From positions 930,001-994,000 of the forward strand of contig NZ_CP059734.1 of assembly GCF_000948985.2 (NCBI RefSeq): 64,000 nt of DNA, read 5' to 3'. Source of the DNA: Thalassomonas viridans (GTDB lineage: Bacteria; Pseudomonadota; Gammaproteobacteria; Enterobacterales; Alteromonadaceae). Position 1 is the first letter of the stretch; each line of letters begins with the position of its first letter. The position numbers and the translations under genes are program-made. A model generated the notes under the pieces. The model was not told the origin of the DNA. It saw only the letters and a program-made list of their open reading frames with translations, and made no database searches. This document shows positions 43,205 through 50,864 of this stretch, piece after piece.

Positions 43205-45370
43205 ATGTTTAAATTTGCCCCCAAAAATCAACTTAGCACTGCTATTGCCTTGTCGCTGGCTGCCGGTTCATTCTCGGTAGCAGCCGCACCTGCCTATCAG
43301 CTGACTTCCGCCGATTTGCAAAATGCCATGTCGGAAACACTGAGGGCGGCCACGTCGCACTCGCTGGCGCACACCGGCAATACCATCCGCTACCAGCTTG
43401 ACAGCTTTCAGGCGGACGTAACCTGTTTTAACGGCTGGCTGGATATCTCAGATCAATACAGCAGCAACAATGCCTATTACCAGTGCGAAGGCTCGGTGCA
43501 GTTTTCGCCGGTTGCCGGTGCTCTCGACGGCATTTTGGACTTTACCGTCAATACCTATCAGGTGATTTTGTCTGATAACGGCGAATTTTTCGGTGAGTTG
43601 CGGGAAATCCCCGATCTCAGCTTTGACGGCACCAGCCTGCTGACCGACAACATGACCGGCAGCCGCTATGCTTTTGCCGTAGCCAAGGGGGCGATATTAA
43701 ACGACTACGCCAATGTTAAGGTTGGTCTGGCGGATAACCGCCTGATGGCCTTCTTTGATATGTCTTATACCGATGGCGGTAAAATGGCGTTAACCGACTC
43801 TATCGAAGCTTCTGCCGGCAGCAATTCTGCCAGTCTGAAGTTTGTGCTGGACTGGAACGATCCCCTTTATTATTTCGAAACGGACCTGTTTACCAAAGGT
43901 GCGTTAAAATCCAGCCCGGTACAGCTGACGGCACAGGGACTTTCTTATCACGGCCGTTTGGGTTTTGCAGCCGATTATCCTTTATGGGACGGCGCCGGCT
44001 GGCAAGGTGCGGTATTCAACGGCAACAACTGGGAAGTAAGCGATAACTTTGATTCGGAAAAATTCAACCAGGACGGTCACTTAGTGGTAGGCGGCAAAGT
44101 GAAGTTCACCCCGTATCCTATTTCCGTTGAGGGTATGTTCAATGTTGATTTCGACCAGAACGACGACGGCCTGGGCGGCGGACAGGGGCTGAGAGACAAG
44201 GTATCCCAGAAACTGACCGAGCTGGCTTCCGACTCGCAGCTTGCCGGTAACGGTACCTTGAAACTGGATTTGGGGGCCGTATCCGGTATCGGCCTGTCAA
44301 TGAACCTGGGCAAGGGCTCGGTGAATTTCAATACCGCGAAAAAATCTTTCTCTTTCTGGGCAAACAGCGTTGATTCTTTCGAAGGCGGCATTGCCGGGAA
44401 CTGGATCAAAAAACTGCTGGAAGGCATGCAAACCCCACAGGTGATAATCTACGGGCATATGGATGGCGACGATAACGGCCTTTCCAGCTACGACAGCTAC
44501 TTTAAAGCGGATCTGTCCCACAACGGTTATATCCTCAAGGGTTCGCAAAGCATCAACTACAATACGCCGGGGGTTAAAGACGGTTTAACCATGAACGGCC
44601 GTTTTGGCTATAAAGGTTCAGATATCGGCTTTAAGCTGGAAGCGAATGACAGCAGCTGTAAAACCACTATCGACAGCGGCACGAATGTAAATGTTGCCGG
44701 CTACAGCCTGGGCAATGTTTCTTTCGATTTATGTAAGGTTGCAGATACCTCATGGATCCCGGTTTCCGGCATAGTGAATGTTGCCGGCAATGCGGTGTCC
44801 GTTGCCGGTGACACCAGCGCTACGGCGGTGAATACTTTGTCTTCGGCTGCCAACCAGACCTTTGAGCTAACCAATGGTACGGTAGAGGAAGCTACGGTTG
44901 TGTTAAAAGAAACCGGCGTGACCGTGAAAAATGCGGCAATGAAATACGGCAACAAAGCGAAAAGATTTGCCATGGGCAATATCAGCTACTCCTCAGCGAA
45001 TAAGTTTGCGCAAAAATTCAGTAGCTATATCACCAAAAACGGCTTAAGCACCGGAGACTTACCTGTTGGCGGCGGTAAATTTATCAAATGGCAGACCTTT
45101 GAAATTTACGGCGACGGCAAATACCGGGGTGAGGTTAACGGCAGCAATGCTGCGGCAAAACACGAAACCAACCTGAAAGTTAAATATTGTGCGAAAGTGG
45201 GTTTTGCCGGTAGAAACAAGAAGACCTGTAAAACCGACAGCTTAAACACTATTGCAGGCAATCTGGACGTAAACGGCTGTTTCTCTACGTCAAGCATGAA
45301 CAAATCGTTCAGCCTGCTGGGTATTAAAGTTAAGTTCCCTATCCCGTCTAAGAAACTGTGCATGTTCTAA
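43205..45370 (+). CDS. 721-residue secreted protein, unknown
   Basis: Sec signal peptide (LSTAIALSLAAGSFSVAAA, cleaved before AAPAYQL). The mature protein is beta-rich, with aromatic, Asp and Gly repeats (LDISDQYSSNNAYYQCEGS, FVLDWNDPLYYFETDLF, YPLWDGAGWQGAVFNGNNW) and a possible calcium loop (FDQNDDGLGGGQG). Eight cysteines, mostly in the last third, suggest disulfides (DSSCKTT, VSFDLCK, LKVKYCAKVG, KKTCKT, VNGCFST, KKLCMF). No family recognised. The divergent ECF sigma/kinase pair and the repeats in the shared spacer suggest it is a regulon member. A clear terminator follows. Confidence 0.75.
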   Translation: MFKFAPKNQLSTAIALSLAAGSFSVAAAPAYQLTSADLQNAMSETLRAATSHSLAHTGNTIRYQLDSFQADVTCFNGWLDISDQYSSNNAYYQCEGSVQFSPVAGALDGILDFTVNTYQVILSDNGEFFGELREIPDLSFDGTSLLTDNMTGSRYAFAVAKGAILNDYANVKVGLADNRLMAFFDMSYTDGGKMALTDSIEASAGSNSASLKFVLDWNDPLYYFETDLFTKGALKSSPVQLTAQGLSYHGRLGFAADYPLWDGAGWQGAVFNGNNWEVSDNFDSEKFNQDGHLVVGGKVKFTPYPISVEGMFNVDFDQNDDGLGGGQGLRDKVSQKLTELASDSQLAGNGTLKLDLGAVSGIGLSMNLGKGSVNFNTAKKSFSFWANSVDSFEGGIAGNWIKKLLEGMQTPQVIIYGHMDGDDNGLSSYDSYFKADLSHNGYILKGSQSINYNTPGVKDGLTMNGRFGYKGSDIGFKLEANDSSCKTTIDSGTNVNVAGYSLGNVSFDLCKVADTSWIPVSGIVNVAGNAVSVAGDTSATAVNTLSSAANQTFELTNGTVEEATVVLKETGVTVKNAAMKYGNKAKRFAMGNISYSSANKFAQKFSSYITKNGLSTGDLPVGGGKFIKWQTFEIYGDGKYRGEVNGSNAAAKHETNLKVKYCAKVGFAGRNKKTCKTDSLNTIAGNLDVNGCFSTSSMNKSFSLLGIKVKFPIPSKKLCMF

Positions 45371-45388
45371 ACCAGTACAGGTAATGAC

Positions 45389-45415
45389 AAAAGCTGCTCC
45401 TTAGGGGCAGCTTTT
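45389..45415 (+). terminator. Intrinsic terminator after the 721-residue protein
   Basis: AAAGCTGC (45389-45396) with TCC, then TTAGG, then GGCAGCTTTTT: a GC stem of 8 or more base pairs followed by five Ts, 18 bases past the stop at 45370. Confidence 0.9.
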
Positions 45416-45437
45416 TGCTTTTAAAAGATTTCTCTAT

Positions 45438-46730
45438 TAGGCCACCCATAATAATTTCGAGTGTTTTTCACATTATGAACTAAACTTAAAAATTAATTTT
45501 CACTGCTGGATGACGGCTATGCCAAAGCCAAGGGAAAGACAAATAAGTTTGTTAGATACCCCATATTATCATGTTTGTAGCCGAGTCGTTAGGCAAGCCT
45601 TTTTATGCGGTGTTGATGAAAACACAGGAAAGAGCTATGAACACCGCAGGGGCTGGGTAGAGGCCCGTATTCATCAACTTTCACAAGTTTACTCAATAGA
45701 TGTTTGTGCTTATGCCGTAATGCATAATCATGTGCATATTGTGCTGTATGTTGATACTGAGCAGGCAAAAGGATGGTCAATAGAAGAAGTACTGAACCGT
45801 TGGCATCAGTTGTTCAAAGGCACTTTGCTGACACAACAATATACCAGTAATCAGCCGCTTGATAAATTTCAATTAGCCAGTGTTGACGCAACAGCAGAAA
45901 TTTATCGTAAACGTTTGATGGATATAAGTTGGTTCATGCGCTCACTCAACGAATCAATTGCCCGACAAGCCAATGCCGAAGATAATTGTACTGGCCGTTT
46001 CTGGGAAGGGCGTTTTAAATCCCAGGCACTACTGGATGAAGCGGCTCTGTTAGCTTGTATGGCCTATGTCGATTTAAATCCAGTAAGAGCAGCAATAGCA
46101 GAAACACCTGAGCAATCGTCCTTTACTAGTATCCAATTGAGAGTAAAGCTAGCTTTAAAAGGTGAGCAACCCAAACCGTTAATGCCTTTTATCGGCAGTG
46201 AAAAAGATAATATTTCCAATGGGTTAAAGTTTACTCTGGAAGATTATTTAACCCTGGTTGATAGTACCGGACGGGTTATCAGGGAGGATAAACCTGGAGC
46301 AATAGCTAAAAATACTGAAGCTATATTAACCCGTTTGCATATCCCCACTGCAAGTTGGTTAAAACTGACAACAGAATTCGAACATACCTTCACGGGGGCA
46401 GTAGGCTCGCCGCAACATTTAACAGAGTTCACTCAACATGTAGGATTAAAGCGATGCCACGGTATTGCAAACAGTAAACAATGGTTGAATACTGCATGAT
46501 TTTCGTGAAACCCCTTGCTTTTCAATAAGATTTCCTCAAAGACTAACAATAATAAAGTATAACTTTTTACTTTTAAACTTCGTCAAATATTCAAGTCATT
46601 TTGCAGAATTATAGATAAAAAACCTTATTTATCATTCAGCTTAAGAAAAAAGCATCAAAGCTAGATTTTTAGTTGTTTTTTTACTTATGGATAATGAAGA
46701 ATAGAACAGCTAGTTAATATGGGTGGCTTA
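45438..46730 (+). mobile_element. RAYT unit bracketed by 17-bp inverted repeats
   Basis: TAGGCCACCCATAATAA (45438-45454) and TTAATATGGGTGGCTTA (46714-46730) are inverted repeats matching at 15 of 17 positions. They enclose a single REP-associated tyrosine transposase gene. RAYT genes are normally flanked by REP hairpins, so these long terminal-repeat-like ends are notable. Confidence 0.55.
45510..46499 (+). CDS. REP-associated tyrosine transposase (RAYT, Y1_Tnp)
   Basis: 329 residues. Y1 HUH domain: DTPYYHVCSRVVRQAFLCG, VCAYAVMHNHVHIVLYVD (HUH pair HVH), WFMRSLNESIARQANAED with the conserved N-x-x-I-A-R helix, and GRFWEGRFKSQALLDE then CMAYVDLNPVRA. The catalytic Tyr is probably in the region before NLNPVRA-type motif. 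The extended C-terminus (about 230-329) is typical of longer RAYT groups. Such enzymes cut single-stranded REP hairpins. ATG 45519 (MPKPRERQISL) is an equally good start. Confidence 0.92.
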   Translation: MTAMPKPRERQISLLDTPYYHVCSRVVRQAFLCGVDENTGKSYEHRRGWVEARIHQLSQVYSIDVCAYAVMHNHVHIVLYVDTEQAKGWSIEEVLNRWHQLFKGTLLTQQYTSNQPLDKFQLASVDATAEIYRKRLMDISWFMRSLNESIARQANAEDNCTGRFWEGRFKSQALLDEAALLACMAYVDLNPVRAAIAETPEQSSFTSIQLRVKLALKGEQPKPLMPFIGSEKDNISNGLKFTLEDYLTLVDSTGRVIREDKPGAIAKNTEAILTRLHIPTASWLKLTTEFEHTFTGAVGSPQHLTEFTQHVGLKRCHGIANSKQWLNTA

Positions 46731-46808
46731 ATATGAGGGGAAAAAAGTCTTAACTATTCGAGGATATTCATGTAGATTTTGTAAAAAAATAATTAAGGCG
46801 ATATTACT

Positions 46809-47582
46809 TTGAAGTACCAAGTATTACTGACCGCTGTGCTTGGCCTGATGGTTTCTGGCTGCGATGATACCGTAGCGCATACAACAGCACATACCAGCCC
46901 ATCCTCCGGACAATGTTCACACCTTGAATACGGCACCCCCAAGCAAAGCGATGAGGTGCTTTGCCGGGAAGGTTATGCTCTGGGATATAACAACCAGCTT
47001 AAGTCCGCGGAATGGGTGTCTTATGTGTTGGATAAAGAAACCTCTCCGGGCGTACCCAGGCGCAACGACTTCAGGCCCGATGAAGATATTCCGTCTGCTT
47101 ACCGGACAACGCCGGAAGATTACCGGGAGCCGGTATATTCCAAAGGTCACCTGGCCAACAGTGAGTCAATAGACCGCACCCGGCGCGCCAACAGCGAAAC
47201 CTTTTTGATGTCGAATATGACGCCGCAACTCCCCGGCCATAACCGGGCAATATGGAAAGGGCTGGAAAACCGCGAACGCAAATGGGCCAACGATCGGGGC
47301 AGGGTGCTGGTACTGGCCGGACCGGGTTATTCGGCGCGGCCCAAGTTTATCGGCAATAACGTGCCTGTGCCCGATGAATACTGGAAAGTGATTTATGATC
47401 CGGCCCTGGAAGAAGCGATTGCCTTTATTATTCCGCACAAGAACCTGAAAACGGCGCAGCTGAACCAATACCTGAGCTCGGTGGACGAGGTTGAAAACAG
47501 GTTTGGCCTGGATTTGCTCAGCTCGCTCAATGATGCGGCAGAGGCCCGGGTCGAGCGCATGAAACTGGCCAGGCAGTGGTAG
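46809..47582 (+). CDS. DNA/RNA non-specific endonuclease (NucA type), lipoprotein
   Basis: 257 residues from TTG 46809. The signal peptide has lipobox VSGC (Cys18). The nuclease domain (about 45-245) contains RRNDFRPDEDIPS, the active-site block YSKGHLANSESID, and SNMTPQLPGHNRAIWKGLE with the Asn and Glu that hold the Mg ion. The usual DRGH is SKGH here (Arg to Lys at the second position), but the general-base His is kept. It probably degrades extracellular or periplasmic nucleic acid for nutrition or defence. Its neighbours are unrelated and a terminator hairpin follows. Confidence 0.92.
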   Translation: MKYQVLLTAVLGLMVSGCDDTVAHTTAHTSPSSGQCSHLEYGTPKQSDEVLCREGYALGYNNQLKSAEWVSYVLDKETSPGVPRRNDFRPDEDIPSAYRTTPEDYREPVYSKGHLANSESIDRTRRANSETFLMSNMTPQLPGHNRAIWKGLENRERKWANDRGRVLVLAGPGYSARPKFIGNNVPVPDEYWKVIYDPALEEAIAFIIPHKNLKTAQLNQYLSSVDEVENRFGLDLLSSLNDAAEARVERMKLARQW

Positions 47583-47616
47583 AAATTTTTAGATTGCCTT
47601 AACGGTTTCCTCAATG

Positions 47617-47642
47617 TAATGCGCTCTTGCGGGAGCGCATTA
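47617..47642 (+). terminator. Hairpin terminator after the nuclease gene
   Basis: TAATGCGCTC (47617-47626) pairs perfectly with GAGCGCATTA (47633-47642) around TTGCGG, followed by TCGTTTCT. It lies 35 bases past the nuclease stop. Confidence 0.75.
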
Positions 47643-47851
47643 TCGTTTCTAAATAAAAAATATCCTAATGCCGGGCCTGACAGGCCACACCTCCCAAGCC
47701 GCCGTTTTTTATGGGCGGGAAAATGCCAATAGATTTATCTTTTTGATTGCCTTGACCATACCGATCACGCAGGAGCGGTAATCGCTATGTTTTCCCGTAA
47801 AAGCGCCGGCAGAGAAATCAGTGATTTAAAATCCGCAGGAGGTAGGGTAGA

Positions 47852-48508
47852 TTGATAAACAATCAGCTAGATGGAAGTTACGAAATCTCTGCACAACCAC
47901 CTGCTAATTTACCTTGGGAGACGAGCATGGAAGATATCTTTTGGTTTGTTGTTATGATCACCGCATTGGGGGGCATCATTTCATGGCTTGGCCGCACCGT
48001 TACTGCACTATTGGTTGCTTATTTTGTTGTTGGTTGTGTCGGCGCTACGGTTGCTTACCTGGGCCTTGAAACATTTTTCCTGGCCAGTTACGGCAATACG
48101 CTGGCAAGTGCTAAAAACATTCCGATCCTCACCTTTATCCTCAGTTTTATCGATTTAAAACCGGCAGCCGCTTTTTTTTCCGTATTTCCCGAAGAGACCA
48201 GGCTGTGGCTTATCGGCGGGGCAACCGCCGTTTCAGTTATCGCAGTCACTTTGCCTTTTGTAACCTTTGCCAATTCTATCTTTTCGGCCATGGGCGCCGA
48301 TGAAGGCACTAAGTCGGTAAATTCATTGGGCAGGTTTTTGCGCCCGAAAATAACCGCTATTGAACAGAGGGAGGGGGAGCTGCAGACTCGGATTACCTCT
48401 ATGTGCGAGGCAATAGACAGCCTGAAAAGTGAAACGGAAAAGCTGCGGGCAGAGGTTGAGTCGCATAATGCTTTGCAGGCAGGCAATAAAGCGACAGCCG
48501 ACAATTAA
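47852..48508 (+). CDS. Hypothetical membrane protein with C-terminal coiled coil
   Basis: 218 residues from TTG 47852, supported by the AGGAGGT ribosome site at 47838-47844. Hydrophobic segments lie at about 29-80 (FWFVVMITALGGIISWLG, TVTALLVAYFVVGCVGATVAY) and about 118-142 (LWLIGGATAVSVIAVTLPFVT). A charged coiled-coil tail (about 165-205) contains ITAIEQREGELQTRI and IDSLKSETEKLRAEVESH. No family recognised. It lies between the nuclease and symE and has no clear operon partner. Confidence 0.65.
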   Translation: MINNQLDGSYEISAQPPANLPWETSMEDIFWFVVMITALGGIISWLGRTVTALLVAYFVVGCVGATVAYLGLETFFLASYGNTLASAKNIPILTFILSFIDLKPAAAFFSVFPEETRLWLIGGATAVSVIAVTLPFVTFANSIFSAMGADEGTKSVNSLGRFLRPKITAIEQREGELQTRITSMCEAIDSLKSETEKLRAEVESHNALQAGNKATADN

Positions 48509-48728
48509 CTGCGCTTTCCACAATTAGGAAAGCCCTGTTATTTACCCTGATAAGTTATTAAAAACAAAGCAAAAATCAACCATAAAAAAAGACCGCTTTG
48601 CTGTTGATATAACAAGCAAAATAGTCTTTATTTATAGTGCTATCCATCAAAACAAGGAGAGCAGTCACTTCAATATCATCTTGTCGTAAGTCGCTGTTAT
48701 TTAGCGTTAAAACCAATAATAGCAATAA

Positions 48729-48774
48729 CCAGGCCGCAACCCCTGAGTGCTAGCACACCCAGAGGCTGCTAACC
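48729..48774 (+). promoter_or_regulatory. symE leader hairpin
   Basis: CCAGGCCGCAACCCCTGAGT, then GCTAGCAC, then ACCCAGAGGCTGCTAACC: GCAACCCCTGAG/CCCAGAGGCTGC partly pair and GTGC/GCAC close a small inner stem. The same arrangement precedes the gene at 22692. In E. coli the symE leader is the target of the antisense RNA SymR. Confidence 0.5.
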
Positions 48775-48799
48775 ACAACGAACTAAACAGGAGAACGTT

Positions 48800-49069
48800 A
48801 TGGCTGAATATCATCATACGTCAGAGCCAGGCTCGGCAAAAGCAAAATATCCCATTTATCGCCAACTTACCGTACTGGAAACCAGCTGTGAGGCAGGCGC
48901 GAAAACCCGCGGCATAGGTATTAATTATGTCCCCGTGAACCTTGAGCCTTGCATGGTGCTCAGGGGAAAATGGCTGCGCCGGGCCGGTTTTGCTGCCGGG
49001 CAGAAAGTCAGCATTATGGTGGATCAGGGAAAAATTATGCTTACGCCTAAGAGCGTTAAGGGTCGATAG
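48800..49069 (+). CDS. symE: SymE-type toxin-like protein
   Basis: 89 residues. The SymE/AbrB-like signature is in the C-terminal half: YRQLTVLETSCEAGAKTRG, EPCMVLRGKWLRRAGFAAG, QKVSIMVDQGKIMLTP. SymE proteins are SOS- or antisense-controlled type I toxins with a swapped-hairpin AbrB-like fold, reported to condense nucleoids or cleave RNA. A strong ribosome site (AGGAG) and a structured leader precede it. A stem terminator shared with the convergent soxR follows. Confidence 0.85.
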   Translation: MAEYHHTSEPGSAKAKYPIYRQLTVLETSCEAGAKTRGIGINYVPVNLEPCMVLRGKWLRRAGFAAGQKVSIMVDQGKIMLTPKSVKGR

Positions 49070-49121
49070 GTTTATGTGACTTTAGCCGCTAAAGATCCGG
49101 ACAGATCTTTTGACCAAAACT

Positions 49122-49165
49122 AAAGCCGGACGGTTGCGGATAATAGCAGCCGCCCGGCTTTTTCC
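49122..49165. terminator. Bidirectional terminator between symE and soxR
   Basis: AAAGCCGG-A-CGG (49122-49133) pairs with CCG-C-CCGGCTTTTT (49150-49163), with GC and TTGC pairs inside. A runs on the left and T runs on the right let it stop both the plus-strand symE transcript and the minus-strand soxR transcript. Confidence 0.8.
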
Positions 49166-49187
49166 CTGGCATGAAAAACAGCCGGTG

Positions 49188-49655
49188 TTACTCCTTATCC
49201 GGCCCGAATAAGGGCTCGCCGTGATAAATATGGGGGCCGGGGCTGTCCTCGCCTAAAATGTCGTTCGGGTTGGCAAGCCTGCAATGCTTCATCGACAAAC
49301 AGCCGCAACCGATACAGGTATCGAGATTGTCCCTGAGATCCGTCAGCTGGTCGATTCTGTCATTAAGCTGTTGCCGCCAGGTGGTGGACAGCCTTTCCCA
49401 GTCTTTAGGGGTAACGGTTTTATCGCCGGGTATGCTGGCTAACGCCGCTTTTATTTCCCTGAGCTGAATCCCCGCCTGCTGGGCAATGCGGATCACGGAA
49501 ATTTTCCGCAAAATATCGCGGTGATACCTGCGGTGGTTGGCACTGTCCCGGTAGGAGGAAATAAGGCCTTTGCTCTCATAAAAATGCAGGGTTGATACCG
49601 CAACGCCGGTCCGTTTGGCGACTTCGCCCACCGAAAGTTCTCTTGCTAATGCCAT
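49188..49655 (-). CDS. soxR: Redox-sensitive MerR-family regulator SoxR
   Basis: 155 residues from ATG 49655 (MALARELSVGEVA); the frame extends 4 codons upstream. MerR-type HTH (LSVGEVAKRTGVAVSTLHFY and NHRRYHRDILRKISVIRIAQ), a dimerisation helix (LSTTWRQQLNDRIDQLTDL) and the SoxR-specific [2Fe-2S] ligand set C-x2-C-x-C-x5-C (CIGCGCLSMKHC). Oxidation of the cluster by redox-cycling compounds activates target promoters. It is divergent from the adaptor/RND pump operon, with one operator in between, so it controls that pump, as SoxR controls mexGHI-opmD in Pseudomonas. Confidence 0.97.
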   Translation of the reverse strand: MALARELSVGEVAKRTGVAVSTLHFYESKGLISSYRDSANHRRYHRDILRKISVIRIAQQAGIQLREIKAALASIPGDKTVTPKDWERLSTTWRQQLNDRIDQLTDLRDNLDTCIGCGCLSMKHCRLANPNDILGEDSPGPHIYHGEPLFGPDKE

Positions 49656-49698
49656 AAAAAATCTCAAAACAAATTCAAAATCAATTCAAAAAAAGCTA

Positions 49699-49729
49699 TT
49701 GACCTCAAGTATAGTTGAGGTCATATGCT
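49699..49729 (+). promoter_or_regulatory. SoxR operator within a 19-bp-spacer promoter
   Basis: GACCTCAA (49701-49708) - GTATAG - TTGAGGTC (49715-49722) is a perfect palindrome matching the SoxR box (CCTCAA...TTGAGG). It lies between -35 TTGACC (49699-49704) and -10 TATGCT (49724-49729), whose spacer is 19 bp, the over-long spacing typical of MerR-family activated promoters. It drives the adaptor/pump genes starting at 49773. Confidence 0.93.
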
Positions 49730-49772
49730 GGCGGCAACTTTTAAGGATTAACCCAGATTTACAGGTGATTAT

Positions 49773-50864
49773 ATGAAACTCAACCCTTTGCTGCTGACAT
49801 CAGGCATATTGGCGATATGCCTGTCCGGCCTGTTTTATTTTAAGCATCATATGGCCAACGCCGCCGGCAATCAGCAAATGCCCGAGCCGGTGATGAGCAT
49901 TAAAGCCACCTCTCCTCAGGTACAGAATTATCAGCAGACTACAGGTTTGATCGGGCAAGCCCGCGCCGTGGAACAGGCGAGCATCAAAAATGAACTGGCG
50001 GGTAAGATCACCCGGCTAAATTTCCAGTCGGGTGATTTAGTTACAAAGGGGCAGGTGCTGCTGGAACTCAGCCACAGCGAAGAAGATGCCCAGTTAAAAG
50101 CGGCAAAAGCCGAGGCCGCCTTAAACCGGCAAACCCTGGACCGTTACCTGGCGCTGCAGGAAAATGGCCGCATCAGTGACGATAAGGTGGATCAGGCAAA
50201 ATCTCTGCTCGCCAAGGCTGAGGCGGAAATGGAGCGTATTTCGGCGATCATAGAAAAGAAAGTCATCACCGCGCCTTTTGCCGGTTATACCGGCATTCAT
50301 GACCTGGCGGTCGGCCAGTATATCGACAGCAACAGCCAGATCACTAACCTGATCGGCGATAACGACTTTATCTGGATCGACTTCAACGTGCCGCAAACCT
50401 ATCCGGTATTGGCGCTGGGTGAGAGTGTCGGTGTCGTGGTTAAAGGCAAGGCAACGCAGGAAGCGCAGGCGAGCATAGTGTCGGTATCGCCGGTGTTAAA
50501 TTCCAGCTCGCGCCAGCTTAAGTACCGGGCAAAAGTAGCCAAATCCGTGCTGACGCTTACCCCCAACCAACTGGTGAAAATTAACTTTCCGGTAGCGCCG
50601 GTGCAGGCCCTTACCCTGATCCCGCAACTGGCGGTGAAAAGAGACCAGCTTGGCGATTATGTTTTTGTCTTGAAAAAAGAAGGTGAGGCTTACCGGGCGC
50701 ACCAGGTGAAGGTCGACCTGGGGGTACGTTTCGGCGATCTAATCAGTGTTGAATCAGGTCTTGAACCCGGGGTGTTAATCGCTTCCGAGGGCGCTTTTAA
50801 ATTATGGCCGGGGGTACAAACCCGCTTTGCTTCACCCGATGAAAACCAGGGAGAAACGCTATGA
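49773..50864 (+). CDS. RND efflux periplasmic adaptor, SoxR-controlled
   Basis: 363 residues. Signal-anchor (about 7-24), lipoyl half-motif ELAGKITRLNFQSGDLVTKGQ, alpha-hairpin (about 100-155, ALNRQTLDRYLALQENGRI), second lipoyl half ITAPFAGYTGIHDLAVGQYI, beta-barrel (WIDFNVPQTYPVLALGESV) and membrane-proximal domain (VKRDQLGDYVFVLKKEGE). It is an AcrA/MexH-type adaptor bridging the RND pump to an outer-membrane channel not encoded here. Its stop overlaps the pump start (ATGA). It lies 44 bp downstream of the SoxR-box promoter and is homologous to the adaptor at 9485. Confidence 0.95.
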   Translation: MKLNPLLLTSGILAICLSGLFYFKHHMANAAGNQQMPEPVMSIKATSPQVQNYQQTTGLIGQARAVEQASIKNELAGKITRLNFQSGDLVTKGQVLLELSHSEEDAQLKAAKAEAALNRQTLDRYLALQENGRISDDKVDQAKSLLAKAEAEMERISAIIEKKVITAPFAGYTGIHDLAVGQYIDSNSQITNLIGDNDFIWIDFNVPQTYPVLALGESVGVVVKGKATQEAQASIVSVSPVLNSSSRQLKYRAKVAKSVLTLTPNQLVKINFPVAPVQALTLIPQLAVKRDQLGDYVFVLKKEGEAYRAHQVKVDLGVRFGDLISVESGLEPGVLIASEGAFKLWPGVQTRFASPDENQGETL

